Below, piece by piece: positions 11,194-26,100 of a stretch of 64,000 nt of DNA. The stretch is taken from assembly GCA_964023205.1 (NCBI GenBank), contig OZ026844.1:11456790-11520789 (forward strand), written 5' to 3'. Both the position numbers and the translations under genes were made by a program. The stretch's first letter is position 1; every line of letters starts with the position of its first letter. Source of the stretch: Lutraria lutraria (taxonomy: Eukaryota > Mollusca > Bivalvia > Venerida > Mactridae). Below the pieces are notes generated by a model that did no database searches, was not told the DNA's origin, and saw only the letters and a list, made by a program, of their open reading frames with translations.

Positions 11194-14100
11194 GTAAGTA
11201 TGCTTTTAGTAGTTGACACTTCGCGAAAAGCGATTTATGTAATGTTCTGAATAATCACGAAACTAGACCCTAGGCCTAGTCTGGTATGGACGTTTATATT
11301 AGTCCCAAGGAACGGTTCATGCACTGTACCATTGTTTTAACCTAAGAATTCCCTACCTGCCTACCCATTTTTTAATGAGCAATTAACCTGCAACAAATAC
11401 ATTTTACGCCTAAAATGATTTTTGGTGTAGTTAGTGGTTAAGATCTGGGACCATTATACACAGGGATTGGCAACCAGAAATTCTGACATCAGTTTGGCTG
11501 CGCACGCACACTGACTTCTATTCAAAGGCACTTTCAGCGTCTTTCTGTACACAAAATTAGTGCTTTATATGAAATAAACAATAAATTTATACTAAAATTC
11601 TGATAAAACTACAACAACAAAATTGAAGTATCCTGGCTTCTTATGTTTTCGACGGTGCAAGCATATTTCGCCCGGTAAATAAACGGACGTTTATTGCATG
11701 CACAATTTGACATGGAAGTAATTACTAACATTTAGATTTCTACATAAAATACCGATTTCTAAGCAAAACAATAGAGTATTGACCTTTTTAGAGCCGTTTC
11801 ATGAAGGCAGCCATTTTTGTTTTCCCACTCAGTGACGTTACATGTTTTCGACGGTTTTCATTGGTCGATATAAATAGCGATACGGGGTGGTTAAAAAGTC
11901 AATAAACACATTTTTTCTCAAAAGCGAAGTTCAGTCAGTGAGTTCAACGAATATTGGAAATTAAAACGCTGTTTTCACTAAAATACCTAACTGTCAACTT
12001 TTAACAGCAAATATGATGCACTTTCGGCAACTTTTCGGTATTTCTTTCCATAAAAAACTCAACAAACTATTCTTAAACATTGGTTTACTGTTCATTGTCA
12101 CCCTTTCTACTGATAAATCTTGCTTTATCACTGTTTTACAAGTATGCTTTACTCAGGTCATCAGCAAAATATGACCTGTCCTTACTATTTACCTGGGACT
12201 TGGCCTGAATTATTACTGGATACTTAGAGAATTAGCATAGTGAGGAAACACAATTTTGTGGTCTGACACCGTAAGAAAGTATTAGTGGGAGAAAAACTTT
12301 TGAGAACACCCTGTACAAAAATTTGTCCAGACCACGTGACTACCGGAAAAGGTTATGTCTACTGCAGACGTGCACAAGTTTGTTTGAAGATTATTTGATG
12401 AAAAAAGTTTTTTCTTGGGTATTTTGTCGACACAAATTTTGGGAATAGCAATTTACCATGAAATATTAGTAAGTGACTTTGATATTGCTAGTTTACCAGT
12501 CGTACTTCCATTTTTTAACCGCCTGATATTTTTGTGACAACTAGCATCATTTGTTTACATTCAGAGGGGGCGGGGCTTAAAGAAATCTCGCGTGATCATG
12601 ACGCAATCTTGAGAAAATGAAAACCGTCGAAAACATAAGAACGTCGAAATCATAAGACGGCACGATATATATAGTTATATATTCTTAAATTCAGTTTTAA
12701 ATGTTTTATATTAAGCAATAATTGCATGTAAAGAAGACGCTGATTTTACTGAAAGGCTTTCGAGTCAATGTCAGTGCATTGGCAGACAAACCGACGACAA
12801 CATACTTCGGTAGTTGATGATCTTATCACTACAGTTTCCAATCCCTGTGTAAAATGGTCCCAGTTAAGATTGACTCTATGTGTGACATTGGAATACTAGC
12901 TCCGATGAACATAGTCTCAATATTACATGATCAATAGTTGACAAATGAATCATAAATGTTATCGCTAATTAGGTGGGATTGTGTTTTGATCAAATCTGAA
13001 GTGTTGGATACCAATATCTCAGTTTTGTTGATTTTATGATAATTGTGTATTACTTAGATTGGACCTCAACTGCACGATTCAAGTTTATTTCAAATGTCCA
13101 AGAGAAAATGGAAGATAAATATATTCAGTCAAAATGAACATTTAATTCTTCACATAACTCAGTTAAAACATAATTAAAACCTTAATATCACAGCATCCAC
13201 TGATAAGATATAGGTTATATTCTCAGTAAAATGTTCTAATACCATGTATAGAAGAAAATTTCATTTTAATATTGCAATTGAAATGACCTTATCTATTTAT
13301 GATAATTTTATTTCCATAATAAAATGCCAAATGTATGAAAATTGTCTCAATTTGTGTTGCAAAGTAGGGAACTAATTTGCCACAGCAAGACATGATTCAA
13401 ACATCTGCTATGAACCATTTTCATTATTACACCAGCTTAAGTCATGGATGATGATGGTATATGACATCTTCTGTACATGGTAACAATGGTAATTCGCATT
13501 GTCAGTGTTGTTACATATATGAATGTAACTCTACTACTAGTTTTAGATATGGATTTCATAAGTATTTAGACTATTTGCATACCTGTTCTAATGTACAGCT
13601 TATTTTCTGCTGTTATTGCTATTTTTTTTATTTTCATATTTAAAGATTGATTGTCTCCCTTTATTTGTATTGTTGTATATTGTGTATTAGTGAAATTTTG
13701 GTCATTGGTGGTTGATTGGTCAGTAGTTTTGGTGGGACAGTGTTATGAATTCAGCCTTTTTTCATGTGTCAAAGAGCAAAGTTATATTTTGTCGATTTGT
13801 TTGTTGAGTATTTGTTTACAATTTTTATTTAAATCACAGGTTTGACTGTATTGAGATTTTACACTGTTTTTTTACTTGTCTTCCGTTACTCATGCATCAT
13901 GTCATTAATAAAACTGAGCCCATCTGCTCCGTGGGTTCATAAGTAAGAGTTTGGTGCACAACACATGTTCAACCTCATCAAGTTGAAGTTATTGGTGCCA
14001 TTCATCTTCACATCTGAGGTTTCATTGAATCATGACTGTAACAGTTATTGTAGTGAATGAGGCTAGTACTGGTATAGAATCCAAGCACACATGGTTGGTG

Positions 14101-17100
14101 TACTTTACCTTTTGGAGAACTAGAAAATTGTAAAGCCTGAAAAAACATGCCTATTTCTTTCATTCAAAACTTACTCAAATAGTTTTTTTATAAGTCTAAA
14201 TAATTTATAGCAGTTATAACCCATACTCCATTGTCCGGTTCAACTTTAGAAATGTAGATAGAATACTTTCATTTTAGGCTAGCTCCTAAAATTTCATTGA
14301 TTCTATCTACAGGAATTAATTGCACTTACTTAAATACAAAATAAATACACATGACAAATGAATATTTTGTGTGGTAGATCTGATGCTTACTTACAGTATA
14401 TTAGGTAATTTAAATTAAGCTACATAATTACGAATTATTCCTAGTCATGTATTCCGCATTTATTGTTTCTATATACTTCTATAGATTAGATCCAAGTTAC
14501 ACTGAAGTCATTCATGGCTTCATCCCTAGTTCTTGTATTTCTGTGTATTATGACATCTTAAATTTGATTGTAATATATGAAGGATATTTTCATCGAAGAT
14601 TTTTCATTAACTTGTAAATATATTTGTAGATTATGATCATTTATTTCTATATCAATGCTTCATCAACTTGGTTTACTGACTGAACTGGCTATTTAAGTCT
14701 ACCTTAAGGTTAATATCATTTGTTTTTATTTACCTGACTGACTTCTTTATGAATGAAATGCTAATTACATGCATTACAGTGATTCATTGAATTGCTAACC
14801 ATTCTATTATGCTTTTAATGCTTGGTGATATTCATTGTCCATTAGGTTTATTTATGTACATATCAATTTATAAACACATGGGTTTATTCATGTACAGAAT
14901 AATTCATGATTGTATTTCCCAACTTACCCTGTTTCAATATGTTCCAATAGTTTGTTTATAAAGACTATGGATATTACTGTTTTTGTGTTCTTTGGAGCAT
15001 CTGTAAGATTTTTTAATTATTCAAGTAATTAAAACACTATATAATTATGTACTCCAGTGTGTCTAAATTCAAACATTACTTTGATATTTTTGGGTAAAAT
15101 TTAAGCATTCTGCAAGGTTTGACTAAATGTGCTTGGCACTTGTGGTGTTAACCTGTATATTTCTTTTATTGATTGTTAAAGTATAGTTTTCAAGGCCTTA
15201 CTAGTACAAAAATGTATACTTAAAGTACCTTTACATGATGTTAAATTAAAAAGCATTGTGTGATGAATGTACAGGTATTGTTTGACTGCATGACCTTATT
15301 ATCTATAAAGTTCATTGTATGCATATATTATAATTATGTAAGATATATGTAATTTTCTATTCTATGTCTGGGTTATAAATATATTCATACCGGTACAAAT
15401 GATACCTGAGTAATAATTCAGACATGGTAAAATTTATATCCTACAGATGATTTCAGTGGTGTCTACCAAATATCAGTTTATTAGTCAGTTGTATTACATA
15501 ATTGTCTAGTAGGTTTTATTTTCAATTAGTACATTTTCTTATTTCTTTATGGTATTCAGTGCACTAGATAAATCGCTAGTATTTCTGCCTGGGTATAATT
15601 CGCATTTAAGTCATGCCCATTGACCTGGTAAATGACTGTATTTTGGTGTGACTCATACTGGTGTATTGTTTGTTATTACTTCATACTGTAATATTATGAA
15701 CCCTGGCTAGATTTTACTCTAGGTAGTCTAGGTTAATACGTTCATAGCTTAAAATAAAAAGATTATTTCATTCCATTGCTAACATACTATAATCTTCGAC
15801 TATCAGCATAACCATATATAATTATGTGTAATTTTAGTGCCACACTTAGAAGTAACGGAAGTCGTTTCTTAACAAATTCTTAATATTTTTCCTGTTCAAA
15901 AAGAAACTATTTAATTTGTAAATTATTTACCCTATTTTCGTAAAATGCCACTCACCCTAGTGAATGGATTAAGCCAGTTAGCTGATCTTTGATATACTTC
16001 GTGTATTTAAAAATCTTGTGTTTAGCAAAGTTTGCATTTTGTCACCGAGCCATTGTAGTCATTTATATGAATGTATAGCTCAGCAGCAGGATTCTCAATA
16101 ACAACAGGCCACAGGCCAATTTAGCCATGTAGAAACGAGTTCAGGCTGGTTGGAAATCTAAAATTTTTAAAGATATTGCTGGAAAAATGCCTGGATCCCA
16201 CCTACCAGGCCTTTTAGTTTAGAAGAAAACATTGTCTGTGCTGTGTCTGTGCAAAAACTTAAGTGTAGTTCATAACTCAGAAACTATAAGAGATATAGCA
16301 TTATGAAACTTCATGGAAGGTAAACAGACCAGCGTTAGCACCACTTGTGGCGCTCTTGTTTTAAACCCCTGGTTACATTTAACACTAATTTTATATTATT
16401 TTAGTTATGCAGAAAAACATACTAAGCGTAACATTTTGTCTTGAAGTATGATGAAAAATAGAAACTCTACTATCTAAATTACTATACGATTATTTGCTAG
16501 GTATTCAGTGAATTTGTTATAAATTTCTGTTCACTGATTACTTATGATGGTTGTAAATCTTTTGAGGTATTTATATACCTGAATTTTACTGTTAAAATAA
16601 ATGAGGCCAATGTGATGTGTTGTTTCTTTGACTCTGAGTTCTGAGTGCGATTAAAATTGTATTGAATCTCCCAGACTTTCAAGTTTTGTGATCAGTATTT
16701 TTTTGACGGGTAATTGGTATACCTGTTATTCTTATCCAAGTTTGATTTTGGAATAGTTTTAACAAATGCACCTGTACTATATATCTATCTAGGTTTTAGA
16801 TAGGATTTTATCATTCTACAATAACCCATGATTTAAGAAGATCTGCAACTGTGAATATAGACACTAATGGTTAATTCATTCTTGTAGTATCCATGCAGTT
16901 ATCATGAATTTTTGGATTGCAAATACATGAACATATTTCCAATAGGTGTAAGTGTTTGTCATAAACATAATATTTGTCAAAGAAAAGTTAGCTCTCAAGT
17001 GAAGAATAAATATATAATACTTGGCCTTACTCCAAGCTTTTTATGGTGTACATTGTACATGAATATATTCGTTAATCACTCAATCAGATTATCCAAGTAG

Positions 17101-20100
17101 TCTATGTTTTAAACTTGCATCTGATAAACATCTCTAGTTTCCTTATGCACAATTTCCTTGTAGACTCTCAAGTATTTTTTAAAAAGTGTCATAAAATAGA
17201 ACGTGTTCTTATTTATATATTGAATTATATAGGACTTAAACTGGCTTCATTTTCCAGTTTTAATTGGATTTGATTTTATATCAGATATCTGCCTGTCATT
17301 TATAGTGGTTTAATGTTTATGTACATTTGTACTCTAGATTTCATGCTGTATTGATGGTTTAATTCCATGTGTTGTTTGTGATATTTGGATAGATTACAAG
17401 AACACTTCACTTCAAAATGCAGATCGCAACAATGTGAATAATTTCATGATATAAAACATCTATGCTTCACCTGTCAAATATTATTAAAGTTCAGGACTGC
17501 AAAAAGATACTCTGTTTGACACACTGCATACAGTCATCTAGATTCCTCTTCCTTAAATGTGATAAGGAAAATTGTGGTACTAGTATCACTTAGACTTTTG
17601 TGTGCAGTATACTTATGTCTATATATAGTGAGATATTTGTTTCACTTAGAGTAACATATTATGTACAGAAGGTACAAGATGGAGCAGACAAATAATTCCA
17701 CCAGTGCTGTAAACTCGTTAGTTGTACAATTAAGGAATACTGTTCTAAAGCATGATGGACCACATGTTTTTGTTGTTATGGGTGCATCTGTAAGTTAATT
17801 TAATTGTACATGTAGTTTATTCTCTAATTGAAGTTATGTTTTGATAATTGCTTATAATTAATTGATATTGTTATTTTCCTTAATTGATATGATGGAGATT
17901 TAACATGTTGTGGAACATGTTGTATATTTCAGTTTCATCATAAAATTAATGTTATTTACCTGCTTCCTTATGTTTTAGTACATGTTTACATTAAAGTTCT
18001 CATGTAATTTGTCTTGTATACATCATAAGTATAGAAACAGTTTCATAGTTTCATAAGATATCAGATATATGATGCTATTGATAATATGATCCAGTACAAA
18101 CTATACTTGCACTTCTTTTTCTGCTTTCCTGTGGGCCAATTTCATAAATGAATCTGTAGGGCCTTGATCAGGATGGGGCCAAATAAAGAATATTTAAATC
18201 TCATTAGTTGAATTGAAGCTAAACATTATATCAGACACCTGTTGACTGTTGTAGTATGCAATGTGCATACTGTATAATTTTCCTCTCATCCATCAATAAT
18301 AAGTACCATAGGTTTCAAATGCATTGAGTAAATTAATTTTTATAGATCTATAGAAAATTTGCAAAGCTAGGACACAAGGGAGATTGTTTTTATTTTAAAA
18401 TTTATTCTTTTCATCAGTCTTGTCCATCTTGTATTAAAAATTAAGACCGCCTCAGTGGTCAAGTTGTTAAGGTTGCTGACTTCAAATCACTAACCTCTCA
18501 CTGATACATGGTCGTGGGTTCAAGCCCAGCTACCGACCATGTCTCTTTATGTGAGAAAGTAGACAGTTGCTTACAGAGCCTGAGGATGGGAGTCTAGTAC
18601 TGGTTCTTCCCAGGAACAATTATGGTTAGTTGACCTGTCCGCATCAAATGACCGACTGTTGAAAAGGGGCTTAAAAATCGATATAAAACAAAATTAAAAA
18701 TAAATTCTTATTAGGTTCTGGATACTTGTACCTGTCCATCATTCCTATGCGGAATTACTGTATTATTCATTGAATCTGACTCATGGCTTTGTTCTTTATT
18801 TGTTGAGGACTATTTTATGTTGTTTTTCTTTTGTGATCAGATTTTGATTGTCTGAATGCTGATATGACAAGGGGTAATTCAATGTGGACTCTTAATCCTT
18901 AATGGCTATCTTATATCCATACTGGTTACAGGAGCTGTGAAATTTGAGAGTATCTATTATTACTGCGGGAGTTTAATTAGGCAAGAAAAGAAAAATACTG
19001 TTTACAGTTTTTACTTAATCTGTTTTAAACACCAACCTGAAAATATCTCACAGTAAAATTCAAAGTAAAAAATATGTCAGAACGAATCAAATTATACTGG
19101 TGTAAGTACTGTAAGAAAGATGTGTTTGAAAAAAAAAATTATGCAATCCAGTATTTACCTATATCCTATACTTATAGTGGTAAACATGTCTATATTTTTC
19201 CAGTCTTATGTCATTAAAATAACTGCTGGTGAAAAAAGTTTATATCTATCATCTAAATCCCTACAATTCTCCCTGATTGATGAATAAAATCTAATTAGGT
19301 TACAGAGAGAATGTGTAATAGAATTCTATCAATTTTCCTGAAGAACAAAAAAATTTCGATTCAATAAATCGCTAGTCCAATTATAGTTGAACAAATGTAC
19401 AGATCCTGATCAATTCTTGTTGTTTGCATACTACTCATATATCAATACAAATATTAGCTGACTTCTTAAAGTGGTTATCATAAATATCACTAACAGTCCA
19501 TGATCTTATAATGAATTGGTCACTGAAGTTGATAACATTAGCTTATAAATTCATTGATCAATAAAAACGTAAGCTAAGACATATTTTTATGATAGATTTG
19601 ATGCTCTCCCTGACTTGTATTCAGTATTAGTTGAAAGATTGTGAGTATTAATGTTAGTTGTAAAGTGTTAAATATGTACTATCAATGTATGGTGATTGAA
19701 AGAATGAAATGCACTTAAATACAGTTATACAGTATCATATTAAGAGTGCACTTGGTAATATATATTGAGTGATAACATGGTTGTAATTATTTTGCTCTTA
19801 TTGTATACACTATTTTCATAACTTTCAAATTGTCCATCTACCGGTAGTAGTCTATAGGCTGGCATTTAAAACAGGATCTGTGTCTTGTTAATGTCACAGG
19901 ACAGTGTTATCTATTTAAATCCAATTTAGTGTCATGAGAACTTGTGGTTACCATGACAAGTCACAGATTCATATGTGAAGAAATAATCCAGATTAATCTG
20001 GATGTTATTGACTTATTGTCAATTTATCCATAATTTCTAGCATAATTAGTTCATTAATGATTTGATTCTTATTTCAGGGTGATTTAGCCAAGAAGAAAAT

Positions 20101-23100
20101 ATATCCTGTATTATGGTAAGTATAATTAAGTTAGGATCCTACTACCTTAAGTCAATGTATCACAATATGAGTCGTATTCTTTGATCCCAAGAACATGCAT
20201 GCTTCCTTTGAAAAAGAAAAAGGTTAAGTTTTCAGAATGCCATTGTTTTCTCAATTTTCCAAAATATAAATGAAAAGAGTTAGGACCTCTGAAGAGTCCA
20301 GTATTCTGGGAATTACTTCAAAGTTTGTTGTTGAGCTGATATTGTATAGAATTGTAAAATCAACTAATTTTCTGGATTTCGTATAAATAGCATATAAATA
20401 TGTACCTAAGTTTTTCTTACTACTATAATCTAGGTAATACTAATGTACTTTAATTCATACTGGTAAAGAAGTACTCTGTTATGAATTTAGAACAAACTTA
20501 AAACCATTAAATTTCACGAATAATTACCATTATCACTGCCTTCAATCAGTATTAAAATATGACTCGTGAGTTTTTATTTATGATGAGAACATTTATATGA
20601 AGTTGGTTGTACCATGCACTATAATAATATAATGAAGATGTATGAACTGTTAATATCCTGGTGATAAGTTATTTAAATGGTGGTAACACATGAGTGATAC
20701 GTCAAGCAATATATGGCCAATTTAAAATTCAACTACATTGATACAGAGAACCTAACTTCCTTGTAAATTTACTTGACAATTACCTTATAGGCAAAAAATA
20801 TATTTAAAACAAATAAGAAGGGGTATTCCCAGGTAAACATTTCAGATAGATTCATCTAAACTTGGGATTTTTCATGTCTTATCAGACAGCAATGACAACA
20901 ATATCATTGAATATGCATATATTATTATTTCATGTGTTTGTTCATGTTCCTGCCAGCACAGATGTTTTAGGAACAATTCTGTCAGAACCAGGAAATAGTT
21001 GATAATCCTTGTATTATTGCCTGATGTGTATTAACATCTTTTGATAGAATGTTTATATTACTTATTTTGGTGTATTTTTTGGGGGGTGGGAGGTACTCTG
21101 TGGCAGAGTGGTTAGGGTGTCTGGTTAGTAATCACTAGTCCCTCACTGCTGTGAGTTCAAATCCCATCTGAGACCAGACAAACTTCACATATTAGAAAGC
21201 TGTCCATCTAGCTTACAGATGGTCAGTGGTACTACCCATGTTTAAGCCATGGGTTTTCCTCCTTTCTTAAAGCTGGAAAAGTGTGCATATAATCATGGTT
21301 GTCGATGTTTTGTCCATAATCTCAGAGACAAAAACAAACTTGTGTATTGTTACGCACAACTGTAATAGATTTACAATAAAGGTAACACATAGCAATGAAT
21401 TTAGTCTTCCACTTAGATTGTGATGTTATTTTCCTACTATTGATTAAATTGTAATCAAGACTTCTGAAAACTAATCTACTTCATTTACTAATTCCTTGCA
21501 TTTAACCGAGATACTGATTGGGTATCATCTAAAGATAAATCATTACTGTAAATATTAACACAGCCCTTTCTATGCTAAACAAAATTTGTCCTTAATTTTT
21601 ATGCTGTACAATTTTATGCATAAATTTATTAATTGATATGTTGACATTAAATATATCTATAAATAATTTCATGTAATTAATTGTGTAAACTAACATTAAC
21701 AATCATTTAGGGTAATGAAATGTCTCACACTTCATTGTTTGCATTATATACGTATATGTTTATCACAAATTAATTAAAAGTTATCTCCTAAATGATGTTC
21801 AAAAATTCTCATTTACACAACTGCAGAACATTTCAACTTGGCAATTATTAGATCTTTCAAACTTTTCTCACGCTGTCATTTACACATTCATTGTAGTAAT
21901 TAATTGTTCTATAATTTGTGATTTAATGTAATCATGTGACAAAATGAAACATTTGAAGTCACTCATTAAATCAGGAATAGTCTATAGTATAATATATAAC
22001 AAAATTTATATATATTGAATCTTCAAAATTTTTATTTTTATTGCTTTGCTTTGCAAATGTCAGTCGGTCCATTGGTCAGTCGGTCGATCCGTTCATAACC
22101 AAACTTTGTCTGCCCAAATTACTAGAGAACAATATGGCCTAAGATTTGGTTCGGAAATTGGTCATTGCATGTAGATGACCCCTATTGATTTTAAGTTCAA
22201 TAGGTCAAAGGTCAAGGTCTTACTATCCAGTTGGCCTTTATGGGGCATCCGTGTTTCATGAACACTTTTTGTTAATACCTGTAATATCTGGTGAATGTTT
22301 GTAAAGACGGGCTTATCATGTCCTGCTATTTGACTGCCTCGACATTAACCTTGTTGAAGGGAGAGAAAGAGGGGGGGATACAGGAGAATCCTAAATTTAT
22401 TGTACAGTTTGTAATCTAGTACTCATTACATAGATTTCATAGAATCAATGAAATACTGTAGTTTCATTCATTTTTGTTGGGCTCAATTTCGTGTTTTTAG
22501 CTCACATGTCACAAAGTGACAAAGTGAGCTATTAGGATCACTCTCTGTCTGGCGTCGTGCGTCGGCAAACTTTATGTTGTGACCACACTAGGGGCCACAT
22601 TTTTGGCTCAATTTTAGCAAAACTGGGTCAGAACGTTAATATCAACAAAATCTCGGACGAGTTCGATATTGGGCCATTTGGGGTCAAAAACTAGGTCACC
22701 AGGGCCAAATAAGGGAAAACCTTGTGAACACTTTAGAAATCACTGTTTTGAATTTATCTTCATGAAACTTTGTCAGAATGTTTATTTTAATAATATGTAG
22801 GTCAAGTTTGAAAATGGGTAATTTCTGTAGTAGAATTAGGTCACTAGGGCAAATTGCTGGAAAACCTTGTGAACACTCTAGAAGTCACTGTTTTGATTGG
22901 ATGATCATGAAACCTTGTCAGAATGTTTGTCTTCATAATATCTTGGACGAGTTCGAACATGGGTCATCTTGGGTCAAAAACTAGGTCGCTAGGTCAAATC
23001 TTATGAAAAACCATGTTAACACTGTAGATTTCACAGTTATTATTGGATCTTCACCAAACTTTGTCAAATCGTTTGTTTTAATGATATAACGGTCAAGTAT

Positions 23101-26100
23101 AAATATGGGTCATCTGGGGTCTATAACTAGGTCACCAGGTCAAATCTTAGGAAAACTTTGTTAACACTGTAGATGTCACAGTTTTAATTGGATCTTCACC
23201 AAACCTTGTCAAAATGTTTGCCTCAATGATATGTGGGTCAAGGATGAACATGGGTCAGCCGGGTTCAAAAACTGGGTCACAAGGTCAAATCTTAGGTAAA
23301 AATCTTGTAAAAGCTCTAAATGTCATGGTTTTGATTGGATCTTGGCCAAACCTTGTCAGATTGTTTGTCTTAATGATATTAAGGACAAGTTCAAATATGG
23401 GTCACCTAGGGTCAAAAACCAGGTCACAAGGTCAAATCTTAGGAAAACCTTATTAACACTGTAGATGTCAAATTTTGATCGTATCTTCACCAAACCTAGT
23501 CAGACTGTTTGTCTTAATGATATGTAAGACAAATTCGAACATAGGTCGTCTGGGGTCAAAAACTAGGTTACCGGTTCAAAACAATGTTTTAATGAGTGAA
23601 CAGTGATTGTCATGTGAGCGATATAGGGCCATCTTGGCCCTCTTGTTTACTAAAATGGCTAGTTTGTGGGGACATGAATTTGTGGATTTTGATTTTTGAA
23701 AAGCAATCCCTTTCTCTGCATTTAAATTTGTGGGCCGACCCACGAAATCCATGAAATTAAATCCCCAACGAAAATTAATGACTAACTATTTAACAGAAAA
23801 TACTTCTTTTAAGCTTAATATACTGCAGTACAACCTCTCCAGAGTGGCCCTCTCTTGAGCAACAACCTCCCTTCACAACAGTATGATTTTTCCCACTGCA
23901 TGATTTAACTATAAATTTAACCTCTCTAGAGCAACAACCTCTCAACAACATTATATTGCTACTCCCAAAGGTGTTGATTTGGAGAAGTTGCACTGTATAT
24001 AAAACACAAATTAACAATTAGAATGTTTAACAAAATTTACAATCACTTGTGAATTTCAATTTTAATTGTATTTGGAAACTGCTACAATCATATGAAACTT
24101 AGGTCAATGAAAACACAGAATCAATGTTATACATGTATGTATCATGTGGTCATGTATTTGTGTGCAGCTGCCTTTAGAAAATTTATACATGAAATTTGCT
24201 ATTATTCAGGAACTTATACAAAGATGAATTGCTACCGAAGGACACGCATATTATTGGATATGCCCGAAGTAAATTGACTTTGAAGGACCTACAGTCAAGA
24301 TGGGAGCCCTATCTGAAGGTACTAGACTAAGTATTATACATACAGTCTATATTTTTTCTGTTAAGACATGCATTGAAATTCTGAAAGCAGCCTTATTAGA
24401 AACTAAATTTTAATTGAATTTTGTGAAAGTTTTAGATGCATGCTTATCGTAACTATGTATCTATTGTTTAAATGAAGGAGTATTTGTGTAGCCAAATTTG
24501 GATTCACTTAAAAATTGTCTAACATGTCAGTTGTTCAGGCTAGTTTTTGATAAGCTTGCTGTTTTTTTTTAAATAGTTTTTTTTGTAGGTGTATGTAATT
24601 GTGATATCTTAAGGATTTTTAAATAAAGGGAAACCTTAGTGTGTTGTACATGTATATTAGAAAGCTGATATTCTCACTCCTACACTTTTGAATACCTGAT
24701 AGTATTTGCTGTGAAAGCTTTGACAGTTTTTTGAGTGTCCACCTTTTATCCTGTATCATTTTACTTACATCCTAGCTTGATATCTTTATCCTCACCTGAT
24801 TGTCAGGTCATACTTCAATAAAGGACTCAAATTTTCTTACTGTATGTCAGTTATAAGTGTAGGGTTACTTCTATATCGCTATAACTATGTCAGATTATTG
24901 CATGATGAAGCACATTTTGGAAACTAAGACATTAAAATTTTATATCTTGGGTTAAAATAACATTTGGCAACTTGCGTTATTGGTTGATCTCTATAGCTAA
25001 TGTTTGTTAAGGCTGCAACTGTAGTCATGTGGTTTATGACTCAACTTGTAACATGGGGATCCAGGTTTGAATCACTGTCACAGCAGGTCACACCCTTCTA
25101 TGTATAGTTGACAAAAATTTATTAGACAGGGCTTTTTTTCCTTCTATAGCAGGGGCTGTTAATAGGTGTCTTCCCCTCCAGAGAATTCTTTAAAATCATG
25201 CAGTTTTCCCCTAAAATTCAATTTACATCAAGTTTTTTCTTCCTCTTTTGCAAAGATTATGTGCTATTTTCCCCCAAATTTAAGGAAAAGGCCCCTTCCC
25301 CTACCTGTGAAATAAAGCCCTGGTAGAGTAGTGGTTATGGGCTGATATGTGTATATTAGAGGTACTACCGGTAGGTATTATTATAACCCTGCAAACAAAG
25401 TTTGAGAGGGGGTATATTGGAGTCACTCTGTCACTCAATCGGTTGAATTGAAACTTGAAATATATTATCAATATGAAATGTACATGTGCAATACACAATT
25501 TTCATGCCCAGTGATCCACTTGTTGCAGAGTTATGTCCCCTTGAATCTAGGTGTATAGTGTACTATAACATTCTTAGTGTCAAAGCGGCAGAGCGGGTAT
25601 TAGATACCTCTGTGACAAAGCTCTAGTTTTTAGTTCTCATACATTTTAAATGCATCTTTGTTTCAGGTTTCCCAAGATGAACAAGCACTATTTCAGGAAT
25701 TTTTGAAAATCAACAATTATTGTTCAGGCAATTATGATAAAACATCCGACTTTGCTAATCTCAATAAAATGATAGAAGATATTGGTAACTGTAACCGTCT
25801 GTTTTACCTTGCCCTTCCACCATCTGTGTATGAAAGTGTTACACTGAATTTAAAGGCCACTTGTATGTCAAAAAGGTAAATTCATATAACATATAATAGA
25901 TTTATAATAATTTACTATCATATACTCAGGAAATTTGTAATGGTTTATTGAAATTTAAACATCTGGAAATACCCGGTACTATATTAATATACTAAATGTC
26001 TGATTTAAGTTTCTGCCTGTATATCATTCGTTAAATAATTACAAAAGGCGAGGCCAATATTTCAAGTCTTAAAGTCACATCCACTTTTATTATACTTCAA

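Larger units (their letters stand above)
12871..20077 (+). other. G6PD 5' introns between alternative first exons and common exon 2
   Basis: AT-rich intron containing candidate exons 1b and 1c, a repeat copy (16083-16215) and a SINE (18447-18700). No other coding segment, RNA gene or strong motif was seen. The long intron fits the usual animal pattern of a first intron holding alternative promoters. Confidence 0.6.

Noticed and set aside
18447..18540. Possible tRNA gene (A and B box-like sequences)
   Set aside because: The acceptor and anticodon arms do not pair, and a homologous degenerate copy with the same 3' body exists at 63060-63290, so it is a tRNA-derived SINE.
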